A program made the position numbers and the translations under genes. Shown piece by piece: positions 1 to 6,984 of a stretch of 23,299 nucleotides of DNA. This stretch comes from a virus. Positions within the stretch are counted from its first letter, which is position 1, and each line of letters opens with the position of its first letter. The notes beneath the pieces were generated by a model that was not told where the DNA came from, did not search any database, and saw only the letters and a program-made list of their open reading frames with translations. The DNA lies in the IMG/VR virus record IMGVR_UViG_3300040801_000926, positions 1-23,299 of that record. The stretch is one strand, 5' to 3'.

Positions 1-119
1 CGGCCAACACACCTGAAGAGACGGCCGCTGTGTCTGTGAAAATCGAAGCTATGACCAACCAGTCATACGAATGCATCGAAGCCGCATCCGGTAAGGTAGG
101 TGCCAAATGCGAACAATGA
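1..119 (+). CDS. 3' end of an unidentified CDS (partial)
   Basis: The third frame is open from the left edge to a TGA at 117-119 and encodes the last 38 residues of a protein, ending in GAKCEQ. The fragment has two cysteines, 13 residues apart. It overlaps the start of the downstream lipoprotein gene by 13 bases. Such overlap between an inner-membrane gene and a small lipoprotein gene is typical of i-spanin/o-spanin pairs, but too little of this gene is present to test that idea. The function is not recognisable from this fragment. Confidence 0.6.
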   Translation, partial: ANTPEETAAVSVKIEAMTNQSYECIEAASGKVGAKCEQ

Positions 120-433
120 TGATAACATTGACCATCTTGGCCGCAATCGGTCTGGCTGGCTGTCACCACAATCCCCCCAAGGTCTGTGCCGTTCCCCCGG
201 AACTCCAATTGGTTCCCCAAGGTGAATTGACACTTGACCACCCCCGTGCTATGATCCTGACAATTGAAGGAAAGAAGTACGTTGCATTCACTCCCAAAGA
301 CTGGGAGAAGATCATCAAGAACAATGCCCTGATCGCTGAGTATATCAGGGAAGCGAAGCAACGTGTTATCCTGACCAAAGATTACTATGAACAGGGGATC
401 AGTCACCTTCGAGTGTACGAAGCCGAAGACTAA
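107..433 (+). CDS. Small phage lipoprotein (possible o-spanin)
   Basis: The 108-residue protein starts with a short lipoprotein signal peptide: a hydrophobic stretch ITLTILAAIGLAGC ends in a lipobox with the lipidated Cys at residue 19. The first residues of the mature part are proline-rich (NPPKVC, VPPEL), followed by a mixed helical domain. Lipidation would anchor it to a cell membrane, most likely the outer membrane. The start at 107 has a GGTAGG-like ribosome-binding site, and ATGs at 116 and 119 are alternatives. Small proline-containing lipoproteins overlapping an upstream gene recall phage o-spanins (Rz1 type), which disrupt the outer membrane at lysis. That role is inference; no homologue is recognised by sequence. 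Confidence 0.75.
   Translation: MRTMMITLTILAAIGLAGCHHNPPKVCAVPPELQLVPQGELTLDHPRAMILTIEGKKYVAFTPKDWEKIIKNNALIAEYIREAKQRVILTKDYYEQGISHLRVYEAED
227..255 (+). promoter_or_regulatory. Candidate sigma70 promoter inside the lipoprotein gene
   Basis: TTGACA at 227-232 and TATGAT at 250-255 are separated by exactly 17 bases. The pair lies inside the lipoprotein coding region and points toward the primase. RNA from it would also run antisense through the GIY-YIG gene. A match this close is unlikely to be pure chance, but the coding context lowers confidence. Confidence 0.45.
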
Positions 434-987
434 ATGTGTCTGAACGTGTATCCTTTATATGTAATGTTCTTGTATTGAGAATTTCGTGCTGATTCTGGAA
501 TCATGTTGTTCTCTCTACAGAACCCGGACAAATCTTTTGTGTGAATCACTTTTCCATTTGGTGTTGTGATTTCCCACAATCTTGAATTGGGGTTATTGTT
601 TCCACGGAGTTTGGTGTTGCCGTAATTTGGGTTATTTTTTCCAACATAACTTCGTCTGGTTGAGTAATCGATGTATTTTGATGTGTCTCCACCTTCCCCA
701 CCTTTTTTGAGGTTATATCCTGTGTTTATGGAATCAAATTGGTCTATGATAACCTTCTCACATTCATTCATGTCTTCTTGTGAGAAACAGTGACAAATGT
801 CTTCTATGATGAAATTTTCAATTCCATATTTTCTGATGGCTGAATATAACTTAGATTTCTTTGAATATCTCTTACTAAAAGCGTGTGATTTATGTTCATT
901 CATACGAATTTGAAGACTACGTTCGGTTTTCCCGACATAAACCTTCCCGTTGACAATGCAAGTGATTTTGTATATTCTGTATTTCAT
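430..987 (-). CDS. Free-standing GIY-YIG homing endonuclease, antisense to its neighbours
   Basis: The 185-residue protein begins with a GIY-YIG nuclease domain (residues 3-21: YRIYKITC, then VYVGKT; the conserved Arg is in SLQIRMNEH, and a catalytic-type Glu lies in the NECEKVIIDQFDS stretch). A C-terminal segment, WEITTPNGK through FCRENNMIPESARN, resembles the NUMOD-type DNA-binding helices of phage homing enzymes. The gene is clearly more AT-rich than the genes around it, lies on the opposite strand, and fills the space between the lipoprotein stop (4-base overlap) and the primase. This fits a recently acquired selfish gene. The domain begins at residue 3, so a start downstream of 987 is unlikely. 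There is no visible Shine-Dalgarno sequence. Confidence 0.9.
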   Translation of the reverse strand: MKYRIYKITCIVNGKVYVGKTERSLQIRMNEHKSHAFSKRYSKKSKLYSAIRKYGIENFIIEDICHCFSQEDMNECEKVIIDQFDSINTGYNLKKGGEGGDTSKYIDYSTRRSYVGKNNPNYGNTKLRGNNNPNSRLWEITTPNGKVIHTKDLSGFCRENNMIPESARNSQYKNITYKGYTFRHI

Positions 988-992
988 ATGAG

Positions 993-1000
993 TATTTATA
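993..1000 (-). promoter_or_regulatory. T4-type late promoter octamer for the GIY-YIG gene
   Basis: Read on the minus strand, this is an exact TATAAATA, the T4 late-promoter core. The GIY-YIG start codon lies only five bases beyond it. T4 late transcripts normally begin about six bases after the octamer, so this RNA would start at or next to the AUG and be leaderless or nearly so. Confidence 0.6.
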
Positions 1001-1004
1001 CACT

Positions 1005-2024
1005 ATGACCATGTGGCTTGATGCCAAGTATGCCAGCTTGGTCGGATCACAGCTTGAACTCTTCAAGAAGTTGAGGGACAACACCTACAACTTCCGTTGC
1101 CCCGTGTGTGGGGACTCTCAAAAAGACGAAACAAAGACCCGTGGGTACTTCTATCCCGGGAAGGCCAACCTTCGCTTCAAATGCCACAATTGTGGTGCCA
1201 ACGAATCCTTCTATGACTTCCTGAAGAGACAAGACCCGGGCTTGTTCGAAGAGTACAAGATGGAATTGTTCAAGGAACGTGGTGTCGGCAAACGCACAAC
1301 ACGACACAAAACCCGAGAAATCCCACAACCGAAAAAGCGAAAAAAGCTACAGCTATTCGGTATGAAACGGGTAACCGAACTCCCAGATGACCACCCCGCA
1401 CGTGCGTACCTGTCCGAGCGCATGATACCCGTGCGCACGTGGGATGACATCTTCTATGTGGATCAGATCGAAGACGTGGCCCACCAGATGGCAGCGTACA
1501 AGGAAACCCGATTCGACCGGTCCCCACGAATCATGCTACCGTTCATCAACCGTGAAGGTGTTGTCACACACATTCAAGGACGGGCAATTGTGCCTGTTGA
1601 CAAGTCCAAGCGGTACATCACCTTGGAGATTGAAGAACATGAACCCAAGATATTCGGCCTGTCCAGAATCAGACCCGGAACGCAAAACATCCTTGTGGTT
1701 GAAGGTCCCCTTGATTCTCTTTTTCTTCCTAACACTATCGCTATGGGGGGTGCTGATCTTGGTAGTGGGGGTCTTGACCCTAAGCACACGACCTTCGTTT
1801 TCGACAACGAACCAAGGAACCGGGAAATCATTGGCCGCATGGAGAAGGTGATTGATCGGGGGTTTGGTGTGTGCGTGTGGGGTAAGGATGTGGTTGACAA
1901 AGACATCAACGACATGGTACTATCCGGGGCCAAAGTTGTGGACATCTACGACTATATAACCAGCCACACTTTTCGTGGATTGAAAGCAAAACTCAAACTC
2001 TCGGAGTATAAGCATGTGGGCTGA
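1005..2024 (+). CDS. 61: DNA primase, T4 gp61 type
   Basis: This 339-residue protein aligns by eye along its full length with T4 gp61, the primase that makes RNA primers in the gp41-gp61 primosome. An N-terminal zinc finger has cysteines at residues 32, 35, 60 and 63 (RCPVCGDSQK and KCHNCG). A central region carries IQGRAI. The TOPRIM catalytic core shows ILVVEGPLDSLF, then VFDNEPRN and DKDINDMV. The C-terminus (LKAKLKLSEYK) also matches gp61 (LMAKMRLSKY). ATG at 1011 is an alternative start (MWLDAKY). No clear ribosome-binding site is visible, because the inserted GIY-YIG gene ends 17 bases upstream. The 3' end overlaps the next gene by 11 bases. Confidence 0.93.
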   Translation: MTMWLDAKYASLVGSQLELFKKLRDNTYNFRCPVCGDSQKDETKTRGYFYPGKANLRFKCHNCGANESFYDFLKRQDPGLFEEYKMELFKERGVGKRTTRHKTREIPQPKKRKKLQLFGMKRVTELPDDHPARAYLSERMIPVRTWDDIFYVDQIEDVAHQMAAYKETRFDRSPRIMLPFINREGVVTHIQGRAIVPVDKSKRYITLEIEEHEPKIFGLSRIRPGTQNILVVEGPLDSLFLPNTIAMGGADLGSGGLDPKHTTFVFDNEPRNREIIGRMEKVIDRGFGVCVWGKDVVDKDINDMVLSGAKVVDIYDYITSHTFRGLKAKLKLSEYKHVG

Positions 2025-2478
2025 TCTAACGTTCCCGGGCCTAAACCTATGGAATGCGCCACCAAGCCCGGAGATGATCAAATTTATGAAGGAAGAAATG
2101 GAACAGGTAAAGTACGTCAATTTCAAGGGATTCAAGAACGAAAGTTGTGAGTTCTTCCCTTGTCACAAAGGGGTGAAACGAGAAGATTTCAACTGCCTGT
2201 TCTGTTACTGTCCACTGATGAACCAAGAATGTCCGGGTCCATACAAAGTCTTTGAAGACAAGTACGGTCGAACTCGAAAAGACTGTTCCGACTGTACACT
2301 GAACCACGATGGTATCGAACAATCGTGGAAATTCATTCAGATGTGGGTATCAACATCACCGCAATGGGATGGGGAACCACAATCCAAAGAGAAACAACGA
2401 AAGTACGCACATCTGGTGAAGAAAACCTTTGACCCGGCCGACATTGCGTGGGCTATGAACGAAATCGACAAACAATAA
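2014..2478 (+). CDS. Cysteine-rich small-domain protein next to the B12-dependent RNR
   Basis: The 154-residue protein has a compact cysteine-rich core at about residues 45-95: SCEFFPCH, then CLFCYCPL, then a Cys-Pro-Gly and KDCSDC. This spacing matches the cysteine-rich small domain (Pfam Cys_rich_small). From memory, that domain is linked to cobalamin metabolism, for example at the end of some CobD-like proteins, and may bind metal or an iron-sulfur cluster. The flanking N-terminal (about 40 residues) and C-terminal parts are not recognised. The start has a GGAG site eight bases upstream and overlaps the primase. The gene sits directly before nrdJ, so a role in cobalamin or RNR metallochemistry is a reasonable inference, not proven. 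Confidence 0.75.
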   Translation: MWADLTFPGLNLWNAPPSPEMIKFMKEEMEQVKYVNFKGFKNESCEFFPCHKGVKREDFNCLFCYCPLMNQECPGPYKVFEDKYGRTRKDCSDCTLNHDGIEQSWKFIQMWVSTSPQWDGEPQSKEKQRKYAHLVKKTFDPADIAWAMNEIDKQ

Positions 2479-2495
2479 TTGGAGACAACAGAACT

Positions 2496-5400
2496 ATGAC
2501 TGATACAGTTTTTCAGGACGACTTCTCTGCTGAAGTCTGGCGAACCACATACAAAGACGCAAACGATCAAACCGTTGACGACACCATGAGACGTGTCGCA
2601 CGTGGTGTGGCCGCTGGCGAAAAGACCAAAGCCCTTCGTGAAGAATGGGAAGAGAAATTCTACGACATGCTTTCCGGGTTCAAGGGTACATCCGGTGGCC
2701 GAATCTATTCGAACGCTGGTACCGACTGGAAAGGCACCACCCTGATGAACTGCCTTAGTGGGGATACTGAAATCCTCACAGACAGTGGCATCGTTCGTGC
2801 TGATAGTGTTGTTGGTCAAACAATCAACGTTTTGACATCTAATGGGATATTCAATTCGGTTGATTGGAAATCTTTTGGTGAACAGGAAACGTATCTTATT
2901 ACGTTTTCAAATGGTTATTCGGTTGTTGCTACGGCTGGACATGAGTGGGTTGTTACAAGACCATCTGGTATAGATGAAAAAGCAACAACTAAAAACCTTG
3001 TTGGCCGAAATATTCCCCTACAAGGAATTGAAAACTACACCTACTGTGATGAAAAATCATATATGGATGGTGTCAGAAATGGACTGGTTTTTGGGGATGG
3101 TTACGTTTACACTGATTTTTCTGATGGGAATCAATATTCGGCCTTACAACAATTTGGAGACAGTCGCCATCTGGTGTTGGATAACTTTGGATGGATGAAA
3201 ATAACCAACTACAAAGGTGACCCCGAGGGGATTCATTATGTAAACGGACAACCAAAAGAGTTGAAAGATATACCCGATGTAGGAATGGGACTGGATTACC
3301 TTCGTGGGTTTATTGCTGGATGTATAGCCGCTGACGGTTGTATTGATTCTCGTGGTTCGGTGGTTCTGCATACATCAAATTACGAATATGCCAACCAGAT
3401 TCGTATCATTTCCAATATGTGTGGTCTTCCTGTTGTTTCCTTAAAATTGGAACGTGAGAACTCATCATTCGATGGAAAAAAAGCTGAACTGTGGAAATTG
3501 ACGTTTTCCAAAAAGTATTTCCAACAAGATTCACGTCTTGTTTTGAAAAACAGCCACCGTGAAAAGATGGCAAATTCCCCGGTATCACGAAATAGAACTA
3601 CTATCAAATGTGTGTCTGTTGAACCAACTGGAAAGACTGAACCTGTCTATTGTTGCAATGAACCAACAACTCATACATTTACACTGGGTTCTGGCATTCT
3701 GACTGGAAACTGCTTTGCGGGTCCCCGTGTCGAACAGGACCTTGACAGTCTGAATGGTATCCTGACCCATCTCCAATACCAAGCCAATACCCTGAAGTCC
3801 GAAGGTGGATGGGGTGACAACTTCTCATACATCCGTCCCCGTGGTTGTTTCATCCATGGCATCGGTGTCGAGTCCCCGGGTGCCGTCAAGTACATGGAAC
3901 TGTTCGACCGTTCGTCTGACATCATCACGTCCGGGTCCGGTAAAGAGTCCAAGAACAAGAAAGCCAAGGGCAAAATCCGCAAGGGTGCCATGATGGGTGT
4001 CATGGATGTGTGGCATCCGGACATCATCGAATTCATCACGGCCAAGCAATCGGCCAACCGTCTGTCCAAGTTCAATGTCTCCGTGAACTGTACTGATGAA
4101 TTCATGGACAAGATTCTGAAGCTGAATGCCATGCGTGATGAAGGTGCCAGCGAAGAAGAAATCGATCTGGTCGATCAGTGGCAACTTCGATTCCCTGACA
4201 CTACTCACCCGGCACACAAGACCGAGTGGGATGGCAACCTTGCCAAGTGGATTGGGAAAGGCTACCCGATTGTGGTTCACGATACCGTATCGGCAACAAA
4301 GCTGTGGGAACTGATCATGGAATCAACCTACAACCGTGCCGAGCCGGGGGTTCTGTTCCTTGATCGTGCGAACTACTACAACCCGCTGAACTACCGTGAC
4401 ACCATCTTCACGACCAACCCATGTGGTGAACAAACGCTGGCCCCGGGGGGTGTGTGTGACCTTGGTTCCCTGAACGTGACTCAGTTCATCAAGGAAGATG
4501 GCCCGAACGTATGGTTCGATTACAACGCATTCAAGAAGATGATCCCGACCATGGTTCGTTTCCTTGACAACGTGAACACCGTTTCGTCCGCTTCTCTGCC
4601 TCAGTATGTCGAAGCCATGGAGAAGAAGCGCAGAATCGGTATCGGTATCCTTGGTTGGGGTTCCCTGTTGTTCATGCTGCGCATCCGTTTCGGTTCACCC
4701 GAGGCCGCTGAACTGCGTGAAAAGATCATGTCTACGCTGGCCAAGGAAGCCTACAAGGCATCCATCGATCTGGCTATCGAGAAGGGTATGTTCGAGTATT
4801 GCGAACCTGAGAAGCACGCTGAGAACGCTTTCGTGAAGGAACTGGGTCTTCCCAAGTCCTACATGGAGAAGCTACGCACCACCGGCATCCGGAACAGTTC
4901 GCTTCTGTCGATCCAACCGACCGGCAACACCAGCATCTTCGCCAACGTGGTTTCGGGTGGCCTTGAACCGATCTTCATGCCTGAGTACATTCGTACCGTC
5001 ATCGTGAACACGGTTCCCCCGCACATGGTTGACGTGACCCCGAAATGGTTCGAAGGCCAATGGTTCGAAACCGATGTCTTCAAGTTCGCCAAAGAAGGTG
5101 ATGAAGAAATCTTGAAGGGTGTTGTCGATGGCATCACCTACAAGATCGACAAGAACCGGGGCCTGACCAAGGAAGTGCTGTGTGAAGACTATGGTGTACG
5201 CTGGCTGAAAGCCCGTGACATGTGGGAACCGAAAGCAGACTGGGCAGTCACCACCGTTGAACTGACGGCCAAAGATCACTTGGAAGACATGAAAGGGTTT
5301 GCCCGTTGGGTTGACTCGGCCATCTCCAAGACGATCAACATCCCGAACGATTATCCTTATGAAGATTTCAAGGACATCTACACCGATGCCTACAAATCTG

Positions 5401-6017
5401 GTTGGATCAAGGGTGTTACCACATATCGTTCTGGTACCATGACCACCGTTCTCTCTGCGAAAGAAGAAAAGGACGCTGACCCCGAGGATGAAGAAATCAT
5501 TCTTGATGATGTCAAGCTGCCCGCAGACGCACCCGCACGCCTGAAGACCATTCGGGCCGAAGGGAAGAAGTGGTACCTGACCGTTGTCTATCACGAAAAC
5601 ACAAACCGTCCGTGGGCACTGTTCGTCAAGACCAATGCACACGAAGCGACCGCATCAACCAGTAACGCACTGGAACTGTTGCTGAAGCTGGCACGTGATA
5701 AGGGAATCCCCGAGAAGCACATTTCTGATGTGGAATCGAAGATCGGTGGTGACAACAACCCATCCAAGATCACCCGTGTGATCGGTCTGTTGCTTCGTCA
5801 TGGGGTTCTGGTCAAGAACATCTGTCTGACGCTGGACAAGGTTGAAGAAATGACCGTTGGTTCGTTCCTGTTCCAGATCAAGAAGTTCCTTCAGGACCAC
5901 ATCAAAGAAGGTGAGTCCGTTGACGGTGCTGTCTGTGAAGAGTGTGGAAGCAACCAGATCGTCTACAGCGAAGGGTGTTTCAAGTGCCAGCAATGCGGTT
6001 CGTCCAAGTGCGGCTGA
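2496..6017 (+). CDS. nrdJ: Adenosylcobalamin-dependent (class II) ribonucleotide reductase with intein
   Basis: The precursor is 1,173 residues; removing the 320-residue intein leaves an enzyme of 853 residues. It reduces ribonucleotides to deoxyribonucleotides for phage DNA synthesis. Hallmarks are the first redox cysteine in NCFAGPR (residue 86 after splicing), the NPCGEQ catalytic loop (Cys at precursor residue 643), GGVCDLGSLN with the second redox cysteine, QPTGNTS, and KGVTTYRSGT. A TSCPD domain follows, and a C-terminal Cys-rich tail (CEECGS, GCFKCQQCGSSKCG) is typical of NrdJ. No separate radical-generating subunit gene is visible, as expected for class II. The start at 2496 is chosen for its GGAG site and because an earlier in-frame ATG at 2448 lies inside the previous gene. 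Confidence 0.95.
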   Translation: MTDTVFQDDFSAEVWRTTYKDANDQTVDDTMRRVARGVAAGEKTKALREEWEEKFYDMLSGFKGTSGGRIYSNAGTDWKGTTLMNCLSGDTEILTDSGIVRADSVVGQTINVLTSNGIFNSVDWKSFGEQETYLITFSNGYSVVATAGHEWVVTRPSGIDEKATTKNLVGRNIPLQGIENYTYCDEKSYMDGVRNGLVFGDGYVYTDFSDGNQYSALQQFGDSRHLVLDNFGWMKITNYKGDPEGIHYVNGQPKELKDIPDVGMGLDYLRGFIAGCIAADGCIDSRGSVVLHTSNYEYANQIRIISNMCGLPVVSLKLERENSSFDGKKAELWKLTFSKKYFQQDSRLVLKNSHREKMANSPVSRNRTTIKCVSVEPTGKTEPVYCCNEPTTHTFTLGSGILTGNCFAGPRVEQDLDSLNGILTHLQYQANTLKSEGGWGDNFSYIRPRGCFIHGIGVESPGAVKYMELFDRSSDIITSGSGKESKNKKAKGKIRKGAMMGVMDVWHPDIIEFITAKQSANRLSKFNVSVNCTDEFMDKILKLNAMRDEGASEEEIDLVDQWQLRFPDTTHPAHKTEWDGNLAKWIGKGYPIVVHDTVSATKLWELIMESTYNRAEPGVLFLDRANYYNPLNYRDTIFTTNPCGEQTLAPGGVCDLGSLNVTQFIKEDGPNVWFDYNAFKKMIPTMVRFLDNVNTVSSASLPQYVEAMEKKRRIGIGILGWGSLLFMLRIRFGSPEAAELREKIMSTLAKEAYKASIDLAIEKGMFEYCEPEKHAENAFVKELGLPKSYMEKLRTTGIRNSSLLSIQPTGNTSIFANVVSGGLEPIFMPEYIRTVIVNTVPPHMVDVTPKWFEGQWFETDVFKFAKEGDEEILKGVVDGITYKIDKNRGLTKEVLCEDYGVRWLKARDMWEPKADWAVTTVELTAKDHLEDMKGFARWVDSAISKTINIPNDYPYEDFKDIYTDAYKSGWIKGVTTYRSGTMTTVLSAKEEKDADPEDEEIILDDVKLPADAPARLKTIRAEGKKWYLTVVYHENTNRPWALFVKTNAHEATASTSNALELLLKLARDKGIPEKHISDVESKIGGDNNPSKITRVIGLLLRHGVLVKNICLTLDKVEEMTVGSFLFQIKKFLQDHIKEGESVDGAVCEECGSNQIVYSEGCFKCQQCGSSKCG
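2751..3710 (+). other. Intein with degenerate LAGLIDADG endonuclease, inside nrdJ
   Basis: The 320-residue in-frame insertion begins with the splicing Cys in CLSGDTEILT (block A) and has ATAGHEW (block B). It ends with THTFTLGSGILTGN (blocks F and G) before the extein Cys. The endonuclease section shows two LAGLIDADG-like helices, GLVFGDGYVY and FIAGCIAADGCID. The coding bases are visibly richer in A and T than the flanking nrdJ sequence, which suggests transfer. The penultimate residue is Gly, where most inteins have His. The insertion point lies directly before the active-site cysteine equivalent to Cys225 of E. coli NrdA, so unspliced precursor should be inactive. Confidence 0.93.
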
Positions 6018-6026
6018 TCTGAACCC

Positions 6027-6047
6027 GGGGGCTTCGGCCCCCTTTTT
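6027..6047 (+). terminator. Intrinsic terminator after nrdJ with UUCG tetraloop
   Basis: A six-base-pair GC stem (GGGGGC / GCCCCC) closes a TTCG tetraloop and is followed by five T residues. It lies ten bases after the nrdJ stop codon. UUCG loops are common in T4-group terminators. Confidence 0.9.
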
Positions 6048-6057
6048 GGAGAATGAA

Positions 6058-6363
6058 ATGAGACAAGCAAAAAACCCGTGTTCCAGTCTGTACAGCCGTG
6101 TCGGTACCTTCGAGATTCCGGCCGATCTGTTGTACAGCAATCCGGACCTGTTCATGGCTATCATGGCCGAAGTTCTGATCGTCCGATGTGAAATGATGCA
6201 CGTGGAGAACGCATTCCTGTACACTGCCTATTCCCCGTGGTTCAAGGAACTTCAACCCGGCATGATCTCACCACGATACGTGGTCGAAGCCGATGATGAA
6301 ACGCTTGACGTGCGGTTTCACCAGATTGACCACCTTGGTCAGTTAATCATGGGGGACGACTGA
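6058..6363 (+). CDS. Hypothetical protein, 101 residues
   Basis: The start is set at 6058 because a GGAG site lies six bases upstream and the longer open frame would run back through nrdJ and its terminator. The protein is acidic and looks globular and helical, with two Met/Val-rich stretches (LFMAIMAEVLIV, HVENAFLYTAY) but no clear membrane span. The stop overlaps the ATG of the next gene (TGATG), which suggests translational coupling. Its own transcription must come from read-through of the nrdJ terminator or an unseen promoter. The family is not recognised. Confidence 0.8.
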   Translation: MRQAKNPCSSLYSRVGTFEIPADLLYSNPDLFMAIMAEVLIVRCEMMHVENAFLYTAYSPWFKELQPGMISPRYVVEADDETLDVRFHQIDHLGQLIMGDD

Positions 6364-6572
6364 TGGGTTGTGGGTGTAACCGGGCACCGGATAAGCCGAT
6401 GCCCAAGAAACAAAGCTGGTCGGAACGGACAAACGAACGCTTGAAGATTTGCGGAGAATGTGACAAGCTAATCTCCGCACACAACCTTCAGAAGCGGTGT
6501 TCGGTCTGTGGATGCTACATGGAAGCCAAGGCCAGAATACCCGGGACCGAGTGTCCTTTAGGAAAATGGTGA
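6363..6572 (+). CDS. Small zinc-finger-like protein
   Basis: The 69-residue protein begins MGCGC and carries Cys pairs at residues 30/33 (CGEC) and 46/49 (CSVC), with further cysteines at 51 and 64 (ECPLGKW end). This arrangement looks like a zinc ribbon. The start overlaps the previous stop by one base, so the two genes are probably translated together. Similar short proteins ending in CPLGKW are, to my knowledge, widespread in T4-like phages without an assigned role. The function is unknown; binding to nucleic acid or protein is only a guess from the zinc ribbon. Confidence 0.82.
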   Translation: MGCGCNRAPDKPMPKKQSWSERTNERLKICGECDKLISAHNLQKRCSVCGCYMEAKARIPGTECPLGKW

Positions 6573-6577
6573 CTTAG

Positions 6578-6650
6578 TTTCAAAAAAGACTTGAAGTTTT
6601 CGCCAAGATGTCCGATACTATGGTTGTGGGTCGAGACAACTGAGTGAGGA
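6578..6650 (+). promoter_or_regulatory. Early promoter/RBS cassette, copy 1
   Basis: The -35 TTGAAG (6591-6596) and -10 GATACT (6614-6619) are separated by 17 bases, with an A-rich tract just upstream. The conserved leader GTGGGTCGAGACAACTGAG runs into the ribosome-binding site GAGGA, eight bases before the ATG at 6659. Six related copies occur later in the window. Confidence 0.85.
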
Positions 6651-6658
6651 ACTTTGAA

Positions 6659-6940
6659 ATGACCAACTGGAAAGCCAAAATCGCTGTGATCCGTGAATGC
6701 ACCGAGAACAACGATCATACTGGGGCCTATATCCTTGGATGTGACCTTCTGACCGAACTGGGTTGTGAAATCAGCGACATCCGTGAAGGCTTCGTCAATG
6801 TGGCCTACAACATGGAACTGGTTGGCTACCTGTCCAACGAAATGAACGAGAAGCGGTTCAAGTTGTGGACCAAGCTGAAGACCGCTGCCCGTGCTCTGTT
6901 GGGTGATGACCTGTACAACGAGTTCTACAGGTCCTTCTGA
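6659..6940 (+). CDS. Hypothetical early protein, 93 residues
   Basis: This is the first gene behind promoter cassette 1. ATG 6659 is chosen because the cassette ribosome-binding site lies eight bases upstream; an in-frame GTG at 6644 is part of the cassette itself. The protein is soluble and helical, with four cysteines or so spread through the first half and a basic helix near the end (KRFKLWTKLKTAARALLG). No family is recognised. As a single-gene unit under an early-type promoter, it is probably an accessory host-takeover protein; this is inferred only from its setting. Confidence 0.8.
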   Translation: MTNWKAKIAVIRECTENNDHTGAYILGCDLLTELGCEISDIREGFVNVAYNMELVGYLSNEMNEKRFKLWTKLKTAARALLGDDLYNEFYRSF

Positions 6941-6946
6941 TCGGCC

Positions 6947-6980
6947 ACTAAATACCCCATGAACTATTCAATGGGGGTAT
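6947..6980 (+). promoter_or_regulatory. Late-type -10 element inside an RBS-hiding hairpin before the GIY-YIG gene
   Basis: ACTAAATA at 6947-6954 matches six of eight bases of the T4 late octamer. ATACCCCAT (6952-6960) can pair with ATGGGGGTAT (6971-6980) with one bulged G, closing a ten-base loop. The 3' arm contains the GGGGG ribosome-binding site of the next gene. A late RNA starting near 6960 would lack the 5' arm and leave the site free. Confidence 0.6.
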
Positions 6981-6984
6981 GTCC

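Noticed and set aside
1892-1922. TTGACA with TACTAT as a promoter inside the primase gene
   Set aside because: The spacer is 18 bases and the -10 match is weak; it is less convincing than the other candidates.
4872-5642. A 256-codon open frame on the minus strand
   Set aside because: It mirrors conserved NrdJ sequence on the other strand, and its translation shows no family features.
2496-6017. Class I (NrdA) ribonucleotide reductase
   Set aside because: The TSCPD domain, the Cys-rich C-terminus and KGVTTYRSGT are NrdJ features, and no small subunit gene is visible.
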